Positions 1 to 7,724 are shown, counted from the first letter of the stretch. The stretch: DNA of 34,035 bases from Bacillota bacterium (GCA_017556895.1 JAFYLX010000173.1:1-34035); one strand, 5' to 3'. The notes: generated from the sequence alone by a model not told the origin. Numbers and translations are program-made.

Positions 1-41
1 ACTAGTGTCGCCCTATTTTTATAATCAAAAGAGGTGAGACT

Positions 42-929
42 ATGGAAGATAAAAAAGACCTTATTATAGAAGAACAGACTGAGGAAGTGCTAGAACAGAC
101 TGAGGAAGTGCTAGAACAGACTGAGGAAGTAAATGAAGAAGCTTCTGCCGAAGCTCCGGTAGAAACTAAAAAGAAGAAAAAGAAAAAAAGCAATATTATC
201 TATACAATCCTAATGATATTCTGCCTAGGTGTATTCGCATTTGCAGGCTATAATCTTTACACGATCTATAGCGATTATGAAGAAATAGAGGAATACTACG
301 AAGAAATCATAGAAGAATACGTAGAAGTTGACGAAGAAGGTACTATTAGCTATGTAGACCTTGGCAGACTTATGGAAAACAACTCAGACGTTAAGGGTTG
401 GATTTACATTGAAGGCACAACTGTAAGCTATCCACTATTACAGGGACCGGATAATGACTACTATCTATATCTAAACTACGATGAACAGTATTCAGGTGCT
501 GGTAGTATTTACATAGACTCAGCAAATGCTGGAGACTTAAGTGATGACCATACTATCATCTATGGCCACAACATGAAGAACAACAGCATGCTTGGTAGAA
601 TGAGTGACTTTGAAAGCCAGGCTCATAGAGATGCACATCCTAACGTATATATCTTAACTCCTAGTGGATTATGGAGTAAGTACGAAATCTTCGGATACTA
701 TAGAGCTGATGTCAGCGATGGAACATTCAGCATCTTCACAGACAATCCGGACAGCATGGCAAGTTACCTAAATCTAGTATCTGAAAAGAACTGCTATGAC
801 AACCAGAATCTGCCAACAGAAGGTGAAAAGATTATTACTCTTTCCACTTGTACAGAAGATTTAGATGACAATAGCAGAAACGTATTACACGCAAAATTTA
901 TAGGCGTTGTAGATCACGTTGATGCATAA
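42..929 (+). CDS. srtB: Class B sortase
   Basis: Membrane-anchored cysteine transpeptidase of the sortase B family, which attaches sorting-signal proteins to peptidoglycan or pilin subunits outside the cell. The 295-residue product has an acidic, repeat-bearing N-terminus (1-42), a lysine run (43-49), one membrane segment (about 51-73) and a catalytic domain (about 100-290). The expected triad is visible: His176 in YGHN, Cys270 in TLSTC and Arg279 in NSRNVLHAKF. The segment DVKGWIYIEGT is typical of class B. The start follows an AGAGGTGAG ribosome binding site. No gene with a recognisable sorting signal is next to it, so the substrate is unknown. The lysine run and repeats make the cytoplasmic tail longer than usual. 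The family call is secure; the exact subclass is inferred. Confidence 0.93.
   Translation: MEDKKDLIIEEQTEEVLEQTEEVLEQTEEVNEEASAEAPVETKKKKKKKSNIIYTILMIFCLGVFAFAGYNLYTIYSDYEEIEEYYEEIIEEYVEVDEEGTISYVDLGRLMENNSDVKGWIYIEGTTVSYPLLQGPDNDYYLYLNYDEQYSGAGSIYIDSANAGDLSDDHTIIYGHNMKNNSMLGRMSDFESQAHRDAHPNVYILTPSGLWSKYEIFGYYRADVSDGTFSIFTDNPDSMASYLNLVSEKNCYDNQNLPTEGEKIITLSTCTEDLDDNSRNVLHAKFIGVVDHVDA
72..131 (+). repeat. 21-bp tandem repeat in the sortase tail
   Basis: Nearly three copies of GAACAGACTGAGGAAGTGCT plus one base encode repeated EQTEEVL heptads at sortase residues 11-30. The two complete copies are identical at DNA level, which suggests recent slippage, so the copy number may vary between strains. 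Confidence 0.9.
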
Positions 930-945
930 GCAAAGAGAAATAAAA

Positions 946-985
946 AAGAGGAAATGATTTAATCATTTCCTCTTCGTTGTTTTTT
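946..985. terminator. Bidirectional terminator between srtB and the DUF4430 gene
   Basis: The arms AAGAGGAAATGATT (946-959) and AATCATTTCCTCTT (961-974) are perfectly complementary. A T-run at 979-985 serves the plus strand and an A-run at 943-948 serves the minus strand, as fits two convergent genes. Confidence 0.85.
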
Positions 986-1014
986 GATTGATATATTACG
1001 ATAAGCGTTCCTGC

Positions 1015-1446
1015 TTACATTCCTTTCTGGAATGCCCAAACGATTTCATCGCCTTCTTCTAAGATGTAGTCAGAAGCAGAAACCATTGCCATTTCGCCGT
1101 TAACTGTATATAACCAACCAGCCATCTTATCGAAGTCACCACCAGTGAATCCTAGCATGGAGTTTAGGTAAGTTCCATCAGCACTTAACTGGTAGTCTAG
1201 ATTATTATTGATGCAGAATACCTGTGTAGCTTCGAAGACTGAAGAGCCTTCTTCTGCATAGAATTCAGTTTTTTCGATTGGCTTAAGGCCTTTAACTTCA
1301 AGGTCATCGTCAGGTGAGTCAATGAATGAAATGTATACTGTCATTGGATTTTCGATTTCTTCTAAACCGTCATCTGATGGAGCACCACAAGCTCCTAGTG
1401 CAAAACAAAGTATAAAAATAAGAAAAACAGATAATAGCTTTTTCAT
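1015..1446 (-). CDS. DUF4430 lipoprotein
   Basis: Small secreted lipoprotein of 143 residues. The signal peptide ends in a lipobox, LGAC, with Cys20 as the lipidation site. The mature part matches the DUF4430 (transcobalamin C-terminal-like) fold, seen in GWLYTVNGE and in the end pattern YILEEGDEIVWAF. DUF4430 domains occur on cobalamin-binding and cell-surface proteins of Gram-positive bacteria, but what this single-domain copy binds cannot be told. It is convergent with the sortase gene and divergent from the next gene. The ribosome binding site TAGGAGGTAATT lies just upstream of the ATG. Confidence 0.8.
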   Translation of the reverse strand: MKKLLSVFLIFILCFALGACGAPSDDGLEEIENPMTVYISFIDSPDDDLEVKGLKPIEKTEFYAEEGSSVFEATQVFCINNNLDYQLSADGTYLNSMLGFTGGDFDKMAGWLYTVNGEMAMVSASDYILEEGDEIVWAFQKGM

Positions 1447-1531
1447 AATTACCTCCTATAATACATCTTTATTAATTTTACCATAAAAAAATAATTTATG
1501 ATATACTAATTTTAATTAAAGGAGGTGCAAT

Positions 1532-2062
1532 ATGTACACGATTGAAAGAAGTGAAAAAACTATTAAGGTTAATGAATATATAGATAATTACGTTAATGTA
1601 GAAGAGTTCTTACAATACTGCAAGAAATGCGATAATTACGAAAAGATTTGGGCTTGCCCTTCTTATAACTTTAACCCTGAAGACTACTGGAGGGAATACG
1701 ATGAACTTCTAGTGGTTGCCCGCAAAATCTTGTTTGGACCAGATGTTGATGAAGCGAGAAGCTACGAAATCATGCTGGAAGTGAAGCAGGATATGAGCCG
1801 CGAACTATATGAGTTAGAAAAGTCATATCCTGGATCCATTTCGTTAAGCGCAGGGAGCTGCGACCTGTGCAAGGAAGAAGGATGCACGAGAACACTAGGC
1901 GAGCCATGCAGATATCCTGAAAAGATGAGATATTCTATCGAATCCCTAGGCGGAAACGTGGGTAAGACAGTAAGCAAGCTCATGGGCTACGAACTTGAAT
2001 GGGTAGAAGAAGGTAAGGTTCCTTCATATTTTGTTTTGGTAGGCGGACTGTTAAAAAAATAG
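1532..2062 (+). CDS. DUF2284 predicted metal-binding protein
   Basis: Cytoplasmic cysteine-rich protein of 176 residues, matching the DUF2284 family of predicted metal-binding proteins. Visible landmarks are Cys30-x2-Cys33, Cys42 in WACPS, Cys110-x2-Cys113 in SAGSCDLC, Cys118 and Cys126 in PCRYP. The spacing suggests iron-sulfur or other metal ligation, but no reaction is established for the family. The start has a near-perfect ribosome binding site, AAAGGAGGTGCAAT, before the ATG. It is probably monocistronic, with a weak promoter at about 1478-1507 (TTACCA, 18 bp, TATACT). Confidence 0.8.
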   Translation: MYTIERSEKTIKVNEYIDNYVNVEEFLQYCKKCDNYEKIWACPSYNFNPEDYWREYDELLVVARKILFGPDVDEARSYEIMLEVKQDMSRELYELEKSYPGSISLSAGSCDLCKEEGCTRTLGEPCRYPEKMRYSIESLGGNVGKTVSKLMGYELEWVEEGKVPSYFVLVGGLLKK

Positions 2063-2079
2063 AAATTTTAGTAAATTAA

Positions 2080-2105
2080 TGCAACCAAATTCCCCTTTTG
2101 TCGGG
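2080..2105 (+). promoter_or_regulatory. Candidate ECF-type promoter of the first sigma operon
   Basis: TGCAAC (2080-2085), a 16-bp gap, then CGGG (2102-2105) resembles the AAC-motif -35 and CG-motif -10 of ECF sigma promoters, and there is no good sigma-A box. The downstream gene encodes an ECF sigma, so autoregulation is likely. It parallels TGTAAC-N16-CATC before the second ECF gene. Confidence 0.5.
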
Positions 2106-2154
2106 ATATATAGTAGAAGGGTACCCGTCAAAGAATAGGGAAGGGGGCGAAAAG

Positions 2155-2715
2155 ATGCAGGATTATGAAATTGTGGATCTGTATTGGGAGAGAAACGAAG
2201 GGGCAATAGACGAGACAGAGAAAAAATACGGCAAATATCTTTCGAAAATCGCATATAATGTTCTGTCTGATTACGGCGACAGTGAAGAAACGGTAAATGA
2301 GACATATTTGAGAGCTTGGAATTCTATGCCCACTGATAGGCCGTCAAAACTTTCCACATATCTCGGAAAGATTACAAGACAGCTGGCAATCGACGTATAT
2401 AGAACACGCAATCGAGAAAAGCGAAAGGCAACGGAGTATGCAGTATCATTGGATGAACTTGCCGACTTACTGTCGGAGGGTAACTTAGTAGAACAGAGTA
2501 CAGAGCTAAAAGAATTGTCTTCGGCAATCAATAGGTATTTAAAAGGTTTGAATGCACAAAATCGTGTGATTTTTGTATGCCGATATTACTATATGGACTC
2601 TATTAAAGATATCGCTGGTTACTATGGCATGAGCGAATCCAAGGTAAAGAGCATCCTTTATCGCACCCGACTTGGACTAAAATCTTATTTAGAAGAGGAG
2701 GGGATTTGGTTATGA
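2155..2715 (+). CDS. ECF-type RNA polymerase sigma factor
   Basis: Sigma-70 family factor of the extracytoplasmic-function type, 186 residues from the chosen start. It redirects RNA polymerase to a small regulon when its anti-sigma partner lets go. Region 2 covers about residues 22-88 (SEETVNETYLRAWNSM, KLSTYLGKITRQLAIDVYR) and region 4 about 118-180 (FVCRYYYMDSIKDIAGYYGM, then SKVKSILYRTRLGL). An upstream in-frame start at 2098 is less likely because GGGAAGGGGG sits just before the ATG at 2155. The last codons overlap the next gene as ATGA, so the two are translationally coupled. The signal that activates it is unknown. Confidence 0.88.
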   Translation: MQDYEIVDLYWERNEGAIDETEKKYGKYLSKIAYNVLSDYGDSEETVNETYLRAWNSMPTDRPSKLSTYLGKITRQLAIDVYRTRNREKRKATEYAVSLDELADLLSEGNLVEQSTELKELSSAINRYLKGLNAQNRVIFVCRYYYMDSIKDIAGYYGMSESKVKSILYRTRLGLKSYLEEEGIWL

Positions 2716-3770
2716 GAGAAGAACGATTAGTAGATGCAATGAACTTCATAGAAGACGACATTCTAGAAGAGTCTTTTGAAGTACGTCAGGGTATAGTTAA
2801 CGTCGATGCTGTGTTTGATGGGCCGGTTGCGGTGAAAACATCTATTTTGCCTAGATGGGGAAAGATAATTATTGCGGCAGCAGCTGTCTGTTTAATCTCT
2901 ATCGGTATACTCAATTTAATTCCTGATGACAAGGGAGAACTAATATACGGAAAGAATTTTTCTGGTGCCGGCAGTGGCATAGTCTTTAGTGAAGAGAATC
3001 TAGAATTAGTTGATTATGCAAACCCTTGGATACAAAATGACGTGTATATGCCCGCAAAACTCCCGGTGTATAAGAATTTATCTTACTCACCTGCAGGCGA
3101 ACCTTCTGGCCTAAATGATGAGCAGATGCTTGATTTGTTAGAAGAAACGGCAGATTCGATGGGTCTTGAAATCGAAAAAATTGAGAAAACTGTTAACCCT
3201 AGAGATTCCGAAGAAGTATTTTGCTACTCCACTGTGGCAGGCAACACGGCAATAGAGGTTGAAGCAGATGGATTGATTACAATTACTATTAAGGATGAGC
3301 CTGGAGTAGATATGACGGCAGCGCTTGATTATAGTATGTTGGGATTTGAAGAACCTATTGCAACAAAAAATATCGAAGGCAACCATATAATATACGAAGG
3401 TAACGGAACCTTAACGGAGGACATGCTAAACTACTTCTTTGGGTATGCAGAATTCTATCCAAGTGAAGAAGGGCGCCGTATCATAAGGATTCACAACGAG
3501 CTGATGGCAGCGGAGAAACTTGGAGATTACTTCTATATTACAATTGAAGGGGCAACGAAGAAGCTGTATAGCGGTGAGTATTACACCAACTCAGGATATG
3601 GTATTTACAAAGATAGTCGCATCGCAAAATGTGATTTAGTCTACCGAAATAGCAGAACTGAGGAGGCCTTTGTGCCGTACTATTGTTTCTATATAGAAAT
3701 CGAGGACGAAAATCTTCCATCGGGCTATCAATATGGAACATTCTACGTACCGGCAGTTGAAATGGATTAA
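2712..3770 (+). CDS. Membrane-anchored putative anti-sigma factor
   Basis: Protein of 352 residues directly coupled to the ECF sigma gene. An acidic cytoplasmic N-terminus of about 48 residues (MNFIEDDILEES) leads to one membrane helix (about 51-70) and a large extracellular domain of about 280 residues. This layout and the 4-bp overlap are typical of anti-sigma factors, which hold the sigma factor with the N-terminal part and sense a signal outside. I see no HxxxCxxC zinc motif, so it is not the ZAS type. I do not recognise the extracellular domain. The ATG at 2712 is preferred over a TTG at 2706 because GGAGGGG lies 8 bases upstream. The function rests on context more than on sequence. Confidence 0.65.
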   Translation: MREERLVDAMNFIEDDILEESFEVRQGIVNVDAVFDGPVAVKTSILPRWGKIIIAAAAVCLISIGILNLIPDDKGELIYGKNFSGAGSGIVFSEENLELVDYANPWIQNDVYMPAKLPVYKNLSYSPAGEPSGLNDEQMLDLLEETADSMGLEIEKIEKTVNPRDSEEVFCYSTVAGNTAIEVEADGLITITIKDEPGVDMTAALDYSMLGFEEPIATKNIEGNHIIYEGNGTLTEDMLNYFFGYAEFYPSEEGRRIIRIHNELMAAEKLGDYFYITIEGATKKLYSGEYYTNSGYGIYKDSRIAKCDLVYRNSRTEEAFVPYYCFYIEIEDENLPSGYQYGTFYVPAVEMD

Positions 3771-3772
3771 CT

Positions 3773-3966
3773 TTGCCATACAGAAGAAGGCTTAATCATT
3801 AAAGTGGCAATAAAATTGACGATATTGTCATGTAATTTAGAAAAATGTTTGTTTTGTGGCAAGAAAGGCTCGACTAATTGCCAAAGAAAAGACACACTAA
3901 ATCAATCGTGGCAAAATACAACAAAATATTGCCACGTGATATGCTCGAACTAATTGATTGTGACAA
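3773..3966. repeat. 52-bp-period array of alternating TTGCCA/TGGCAA words
   Basis: This gene-free stretch holds eight short words in strictly alternating orientation. TTGCCA-type words start at 3773, 3825 (as TTGTCA), 3878 and 3929. TGGCAA-type words start at 3805, 3857, 3909 and 3961 (as TGACAA). Steps are 32, 20, 32, 21, 31, 20 and 32 bp, so same-orientation words recur every 51-53 bp. The sequence between words is AT-rich and mostly not conserved, although GCTCGACTAATTG at 3868 reappears with one inserted base at 3943. Adjacent words can form 6-8 bp stems, the best being CGTGGCAA/TTGCCACG. The array lies between the anti-sigma gene and the convergent alr terminator. No open reading frame is supported here. 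Confidence 0.8.
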
Positions 3967-4029
3967 TTTTAATCAAAATAAGAACAATAACGATAATTAG
4001 ATAACAAAAAACACTATAAAACAATAAAA

Positions 4030-4058
4030 AACCCCGCGTTCTACGCGGGGTTGGTTTT
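4030..4058. terminator. Strong terminator after alr
   Basis: A 10-bp GC-rich stem, AACCCCGCGT (4030-4039) with ACGCGGGGTT (4043-4052), and a 3-base loop. T-runs follow on both strands (GGTTTTTTA on plus, TTTTTTATTGT on minus), so it can stop alr and also anything reading through the repeat array. Confidence 0.92.
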
Positions 4059-5195
4059 TTATTTAACGTAAACCTTAGGTAATCTCTGGCCGAAAGCGCA
4101 AACGATTTCGTAGTTGATTGTACCAGTAGCTGCTGCGATGTCGTCAGCAAGGATTGTGTTCTTGCCATCTGTACCCATGATGATAACTTCATCGCCAACC
4201 TTAACATCAGGAACGTCAGTAACGTCGATCATGCACTGGTCCATACAGATGTTACCTGCAATAGGAGCAACGCATCCGTTAACTAGAACCTTAGCCTGAG
4301 AGGAGTATGGACGAGGGTAACCGTCAGCATAACCTAAAGTGATTGTAGCAATCTTGGAAGGTCTTTCGGAGATGAATCTTCTGCCGTAACCTACGGAGAA
4401 ACCAGCTGGAACGTCCTTTAAGTGAACGATGTTAGCCTTTACAGACATAACTGGCTTGATTGCTAATAAGTTCTTGTCTACTTCGTCGGAAGGATAGCAT
4501 CCGTAAAGGATGATACCAGGACGGCAAGCATCAAAGTGGATAGTAGGAAGTTCCATGATGGAAGCAGAGTTTGCTAAAGTCTTCATTGGAATTTCGATAC
4601 CAGCAGCAGTTAATGCGTTGTAGAACTTGTTGTATTTTTCTTCCTGCATGTGGGAGTAAGTCTTGTCGAAAGCGTCAGCTGTGGACATGTGAGAGAACAT
4701 ACCCTTAATCTTGAAGTTTTCAAGAGCAGCAATCTTCTTAACGTCTTCTACAGCGTATTCGATTTCGTCAGCTAAGTAACCGATTCTACCCATACCAGTG
4801 TCAACAGCGATTAAGCCCTTAACAACTTTGCCAGCTGCCTTAGCAGCAGCATCGATTACAGCAGCGTTAGCAGCATCGTTTACTACTGGAGTGAAATCGT
4901 AATCAACGATTGTGCTAGCGTACATATCAGGTGTAAGGCCTAAGATGATGATTTCTTCAGTGCAACCACCTTCACGAAGAGTGATAGCTTCGTGTAAAGT
5001 AGCAACTGCGAAAGTCTTGCAGCCGTTAGCTCTTAAAACTTCAGCAACTTTAACACTACCGTGTCCGTAAGCATCAGCCTTGATAACGCCGATCATTTCT
5101 CTATCACCAATTTTAGCCTTGATATTTTTGATATTAAAATCAAGATTACTTAAGTTAATTTCTGCCCAAGCAGGTCTTAAAGCATTCTTATACAT
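4059..5195 (-). CDS. alr: Alanine racemase
   Basis: PLP-dependent cytoplasmic enzyme that interconverts L- and D-alanine for peptidoglycan. The 378-residue length is normal. The PLP lysine is Lys39 in VIKADAYGHG, and the second catalytic base is Tyr270 in SVGYGRRF. NICMDQCMIDV and the closing NYEIVCAFGQRLPKVY are standard family motifs, the latter with an unusual CAFGQ where many homologues read CSIS. It is transcribed alone from a near-consensus promoter and ends at a strong terminator. Confidence 0.97.
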   Translation of the reverse strand: MYKNALRPAWAEINLSNLDFNIKNIKAKIGDREMIGVIKADAYGHGSVKVAEVLRANGCKTFAVATLHEAITLREGGCTEEIIILGLTPDMYASTIVDYDFTPVVNDAANAAVIDAAAKAAGKVVKGLIAVDTGMGRIGYLADEIEYAVEDVKKIAALENFKIKGMFSHMSTADAFDKTYSHMQEEKYNKFYNALTAAGIEIPMKTLANSASIMELPTIHFDACRPGIILYGCYPSDEVDKNLLAIKPVMSVKANIVHLKDVPAGFSVGYGRRFISERPSKIATITLGYADGYPRPYSSQAKVLVNGCVAPIAGNICMDQCMIDVTDVPDVKVGDEVIIMGTDGKNTILADDIAAATGTINYEIVCAFGQRLPKVYVK

Positions 5196-5240
5196 ATTTT
5201 AAGCATCTCCTTTTTTACATTAGTTGTATACAATACATCT

Positions 5241-5269
5241 ATTATATTCCTACCTAAATAAAAATTCAA
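5241..5269 (-). promoter_or_regulatory. Promoter of alr
   Basis: On the minus strand, TTGAAT (5264-5269), a 17-bp spacer and TATAAT (5241-5246) make a near-consensus sigma-A promoter about 46 bases ahead of the alr start. Confidence 0.75.
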
Positions 5270-5298
5270 GAAAGAAGGAGCAAAATATACCCATTTTG

Positions 5299-5327
5299 TT
5301 GAAATTTTGCCCGAAATCAAGTATGCT
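5299..5327 (+). promoter_or_regulatory. Promoter of the sodium symporter gene
   Basis: TTGAAA (5299-5304), a 17-bp spacer and TATGCT (5322-5327) lie 40 bases ahead of the symporter start. This promoter is divergent from the alr promoter. Confidence 0.7.
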
Positions 5328-5367
5328 ATTTATATTCTAATAAAAAGATATTGCTAGGAGAATTATT

Positions 5368-6690
5368 ATGGAAAGAGATAGTTTTAGAACCAGAACCGGA
5401 TTCATTATCGCGTGTATTGGATCCGCAGTAGGTATGGGAAATATATGGCTATTCCCTGCGAGAGTATCAGCCCTTGGTGGTGCAGCATTTTTAATTCCAT
5501 ATTTCATTTGTGTAATCTTAATTGGCTTCACAGGTGTAATCGGTGAAATGGCCTTTGGTAGAGCTATGGGAGCAGGCCCGATGGGTGCTTTTGGTAAGGC
5601 AACAGAAATGCGTGGAAAAGGCAGATCCTTAGGTGAAGGTCTAGCGTTAGTGCCTGTACTCACAAGCTTCGCGCTCGCTATTGGCTATTCAGTAGTAGTG
5701 GGATGGATTTTAAAGTATTTAGTTGGATCATTAACAGGAGATTTATTCCAGGCATCAAGCGTGGATGAGTTTGGCGGTATGTTCAATGCTGTTGCATCAT
5801 CTTTCGGCAACGTTGGCTGGCATATAGTGGCTCTTGTACTTACGTTTATAATTATGATTTATGGTATCGGAGCAGGTATTGAAAAGGCTAACAAAGTTAT
5901 GATGCCATTATTCTTCGTTATGTTCGTTGGTATGGCAATCTATATTAGCACATTACCAGGTGCATCCGATGGTTATTATTACTTAACACATCCTGATTGG
6001 TCATACTTATTAAACGGCAAGACATGGGTATATGCTCTAGGACAGGCATTCTTCTCACTTTCATTAGCGGGTTCCGGTACTTTGGTATACGGTTCTTACC
6101 TAAAGAAAGACGTGGATATCCCTACAAGTGCAAGAACAGTTGCATTTTGGGATACAATGGCTGCATTAGTTGCAGCACTAACAATCATTCCTGCAATGGC
6201 AACAGCTGGACAGGAACTAACAAGCGGTGGTCCTGGACTTATGTTCATCTTCTTACCTAACGTATTTGCACAGATGCCAGGCGGTAATTTAGTAATCATT
6301 ATCTTCTTCTTAGCTGTAACCTTTGCTGGATTAACATCATTAGTTAACCTATTTGAAACTCCGGTTGAAGCGCTTCAGACAAAGTTCGGATTATCAAGAA
6401 AGAAAGCCGTTGTAATCATCGCAATTACTGGCTCTGCTATCGCAATTTGTATCGAAGGCATTGTATCCGGATGGATGGATATCTTCTCAATTTACTTCTG
6501 TCCAATCGGTGCAGCAATCGCAGGTATCCTATTCTTCTGGGTTTGCGGCAAAGACTTCGTTAGAAAGCAGGTTGAGATGGGTGCTAAAAAGCCGATCGGA
6601 AACTGGTTCGAATTTGCCAGCAAGTATGTATTCTGCTTCCTATCAATAGCAGTACTTGTACTTGGTACATTACTTGGTGGCATCGGCTAA
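5368..6690 (+). CDS. Neurotransmitter:sodium symporter family transporter
   Basis: Integral membrane protein of 440 residues that should import an amino acid or related solute with sodium. The N-terminal signature is clear: TRTGFIIACIGSAVGMGNIW followed by LFP is the first helix that holds sodium and substrate in LeuT-type proteins. About 11 hydrophobic segments can be counted, as in the short bacterial branch (LeuT/MhsT relatives). The substrate cannot be assigned. The nearby divergent alanine racemase makes an amino-acid substrate plausible, but that is only context. The ribosome binding site is CTAGGAGAATT. It appears to be a single-gene transcript. Confidence 0.92.
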   Translation: MERDSFRTRTGFIIACIGSAVGMGNIWLFPARVSALGGAAFLIPYFICVILIGFTGVIGEMAFGRAMGAGPMGAFGKATEMRGKGRSLGEGLALVPVLTSFALAIGYSVVVGWILKYLVGSLTGDLFQASSVDEFGGMFNAVASSFGNVGWHIVALVLTFIIMIYGIGAGIEKANKVMMPLFFVMFVGMAIYISTLPGASDGYYYLTHPDWSYLLNGKTWVYALGQAFFSLSLAGSGTLVYGSYLKKDVDIPTSARTVAFWDTMAALVAALTIIPAMATAGQELTSGGPGLMFIFLPNVFAQMPGGNLVIIIFFLAVTFAGLTSLVNLFETPVEALQTKFGLSRKKAVVIIAITGSAIAICIEGIVSGWMDIFSIYFCPIGAAIAGILFFWVCGKDFVRKQVEMGAKKPIGNWFEFASKYVFCFLSIAVLVLGTLLGGIG

Positions 6691-6720
6691 TTGTAAAGGC
6701 CTGACTATAAGATAAATTGA

Positions 6721-6822
6721 AATTAAAAGGACAAATAGATGTTTTGAAGAGCGCTTTCGCCAGTGCTTGCACCAGGCGAGCTGTAGCTCGAGAAACATAC
6801 TATTTGTCCTTTTCTTTTAATT
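6721..6822. terminator. Long branched hairpin between convergent genes
   Basis: An imperfect palindrome of about 100 bp. AAAAGGACAAATAG (6725-6738) pairs perfectly with CTATTTGTCCTTTT (6800-6813), and ATGTTT/AAACAT extends it to about 20 bp with one bulge. The 48-base interior holds two further hairpins: TCGCC..GGCGA around GTGCTTGCAC, and GAGCTGTAGCTC. It can serve as a bidirectional terminator for the symporter gene and the convergent small gene. Its length and branching exceed an ordinary terminator, so a small palindromic mobile or repeat element is an alternative. Confidence 0.7.
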
Positions 6823-6836
6823 ATATAATTTTACGC

Positions 6837-7115
6837 CTACAGCTGCTCAAGGCCTGTACCGACGTCGTGCTTAACACGGTCTCTTTCTTCGGCTGATTTC
6901 GCGTTGTTCCACTGGTCCATAGTACCAACTAAATAACCCGTGATTCTTCTGATTCTTTCGAACGGAACGTGTTCGAACTCATATCGAAGATCGACGAAAT
7001 CACCATCCACTTTAATATCTAGACTTTTTAATTTTCTATTGTATTTCTTTTCTAAATAATCCACGTAAGCCTGCTGTTCAGCTGGGGAAACATCTGATGT
7101 AACAATAACACTCAT
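6837..7115 (-). CDS. Small NrdD C-terminus-like protein
   Basis: Protein of 92 residues. Its second half, from about residue 52, reads VPFERIRRITGYLVGTMDQW and continues NNAKSAEERDRVKH. This resembles the RVVGYLxPVxxWNxGK segment near the C-terminus of anaerobic ribonucleotide reductase (NrdD), and proteins like it are often annotated under that name. It has no cysteine at all, so the NrdD zinc site and glycyl-radical chemistry are absent. It is therefore not a reductase by itself, and a regulatory or accessory role is only a guess. The start codon overlaps the stop of a 12-codon leader ORF and lacks a strong ribosome binding site of its own. Confidence 0.6.
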   Translation of the reverse strand: MSVIVTSDVSPAEQQAYVDYLEKKYNRKLKSLDIKVDGDFVDLRYEFEHVPFERIRRITGYLVGTMDQWNNAKSAEERDRVKHDVGTGLEQL

Positions 7116-7150
7116 AATACTTTCTTGTGATGTACTTTGTATAAATACAT
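7112..7150 (-). CDS. 12-codon leader ORF coupled to the NrdD-like gene
   Basis: Minus-strand ORF encoding MYLYKVHHKKVL. It has a near-perfect ribosome binding site, AAAGGAGGTATCG, immediately before its ATG, and its TGA overlaps the next gene's ATG as ATGA. The main gene has only a weak purine stretch before it, so translation probably depends on ribosomes that finish this leader. Expression is inferred from layout only. Confidence 0.5.
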   Translation of the reverse strand: MYLYKVHHKKVL

Positions 7151-7282
7151 CGATACCTCCTTTTCAAATTGTAATTACTAAAATTATACACCTGTTTTGG
7201 GCATATAAAACTAGCAAAATATGACAGTTTTAAAAAGTCTTAAGCATATCTTTATAGGAGAGATGCTAAAGGAGGTAGGTGT

Positions 7283-7651
7283 ATGGCAAACATCGAGGAA
7301 AAGGGACGAGGTGTCTTCGCTAAGGATGAAACCAATAGCAAGTGGCATAGACACGATGACACTGAAATGATTAAAAAGATTTGTCCCGAAGGTTATGAGA
7401 TGGCAAAGAAATATAAACATTTTATAATAGGAAATGCAACAGACGCCGACTTTATAGGGATTCCCGGTAGGTTTATTCTAAAAGAACAGCCAGCTGAAGG
7501 AAAAACAGGTTTTACCCTATGGCAGCCGCTTAAAGGCGGAGAAGAACTTTATGACACTCTAGAAAATATGGACAATGAAATATCGCAAAAGGTATATGGA
7601 TATTGGATTGCAAGGATAGATAGCGAAACATTGGAAATAAGCGAGGTGTAG
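7283..7651 (+). CDS. Unrecognised 122-residue protein
   Basis: I do not recognise this protein. It has no signal peptide, membrane helix or metal-site motif, so it is probably cytoplasmic. Charged N-terminal residues lead to a central segment, YKHFIIGNATDADFIGIPGR, and then GFTLWQPLKGGEELYDTL. The ribosome binding site AAAGGAGGTAGGTGT before the ATG is excellent, which supports a real gene. The following gene has its own promoter, so this one may be monocistronic. Confidence 0.7.
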   Translation: MANIEEKGRGVFAKDETNSKWHRHDDTEMIKKICPEGYEMAKKYKHFIIGNATDADFIGIPGRFILKEQPAEGKTGFTLWQPLKGGEELYDTLENMDNEISQKVYGYWIARIDSETLEISEV

Positions 7652-7695
7652 CTTGATTTTTAGCCAGTTCTATGGATTTTGTATGCAAAATGCAG

Positions 7696-7724
7696 TTGAA
7701 TTGATGTACTGTTTATGGTACAAT
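7696..7724 (+). promoter_or_regulatory. Promoter of tadA, close to the start codon
   Basis: TTGAAT (7696-7701), a 17-bp spacer ending in an extended -10 TG, then TACAAT (7719-7724). Transcription should begin around 7730-7732, only about 3-5 bases before the tadA ATG at 7735. Confidence 0.7.

Noticed and set aside
3773..3966. CRISPR array
   Set aside because: The repeated part is only 6-7 bases, alternates in orientation, and no cas gene is present. Unit geometry is unlike CRISPR repeats. The same holds for 33704-33948.
3950..4207. Minus-strand ORF of 85 codons over the end of alr
   Set aside because: It runs through a strong terminator and overlaps alr in another frame, with no ribosome binding site.
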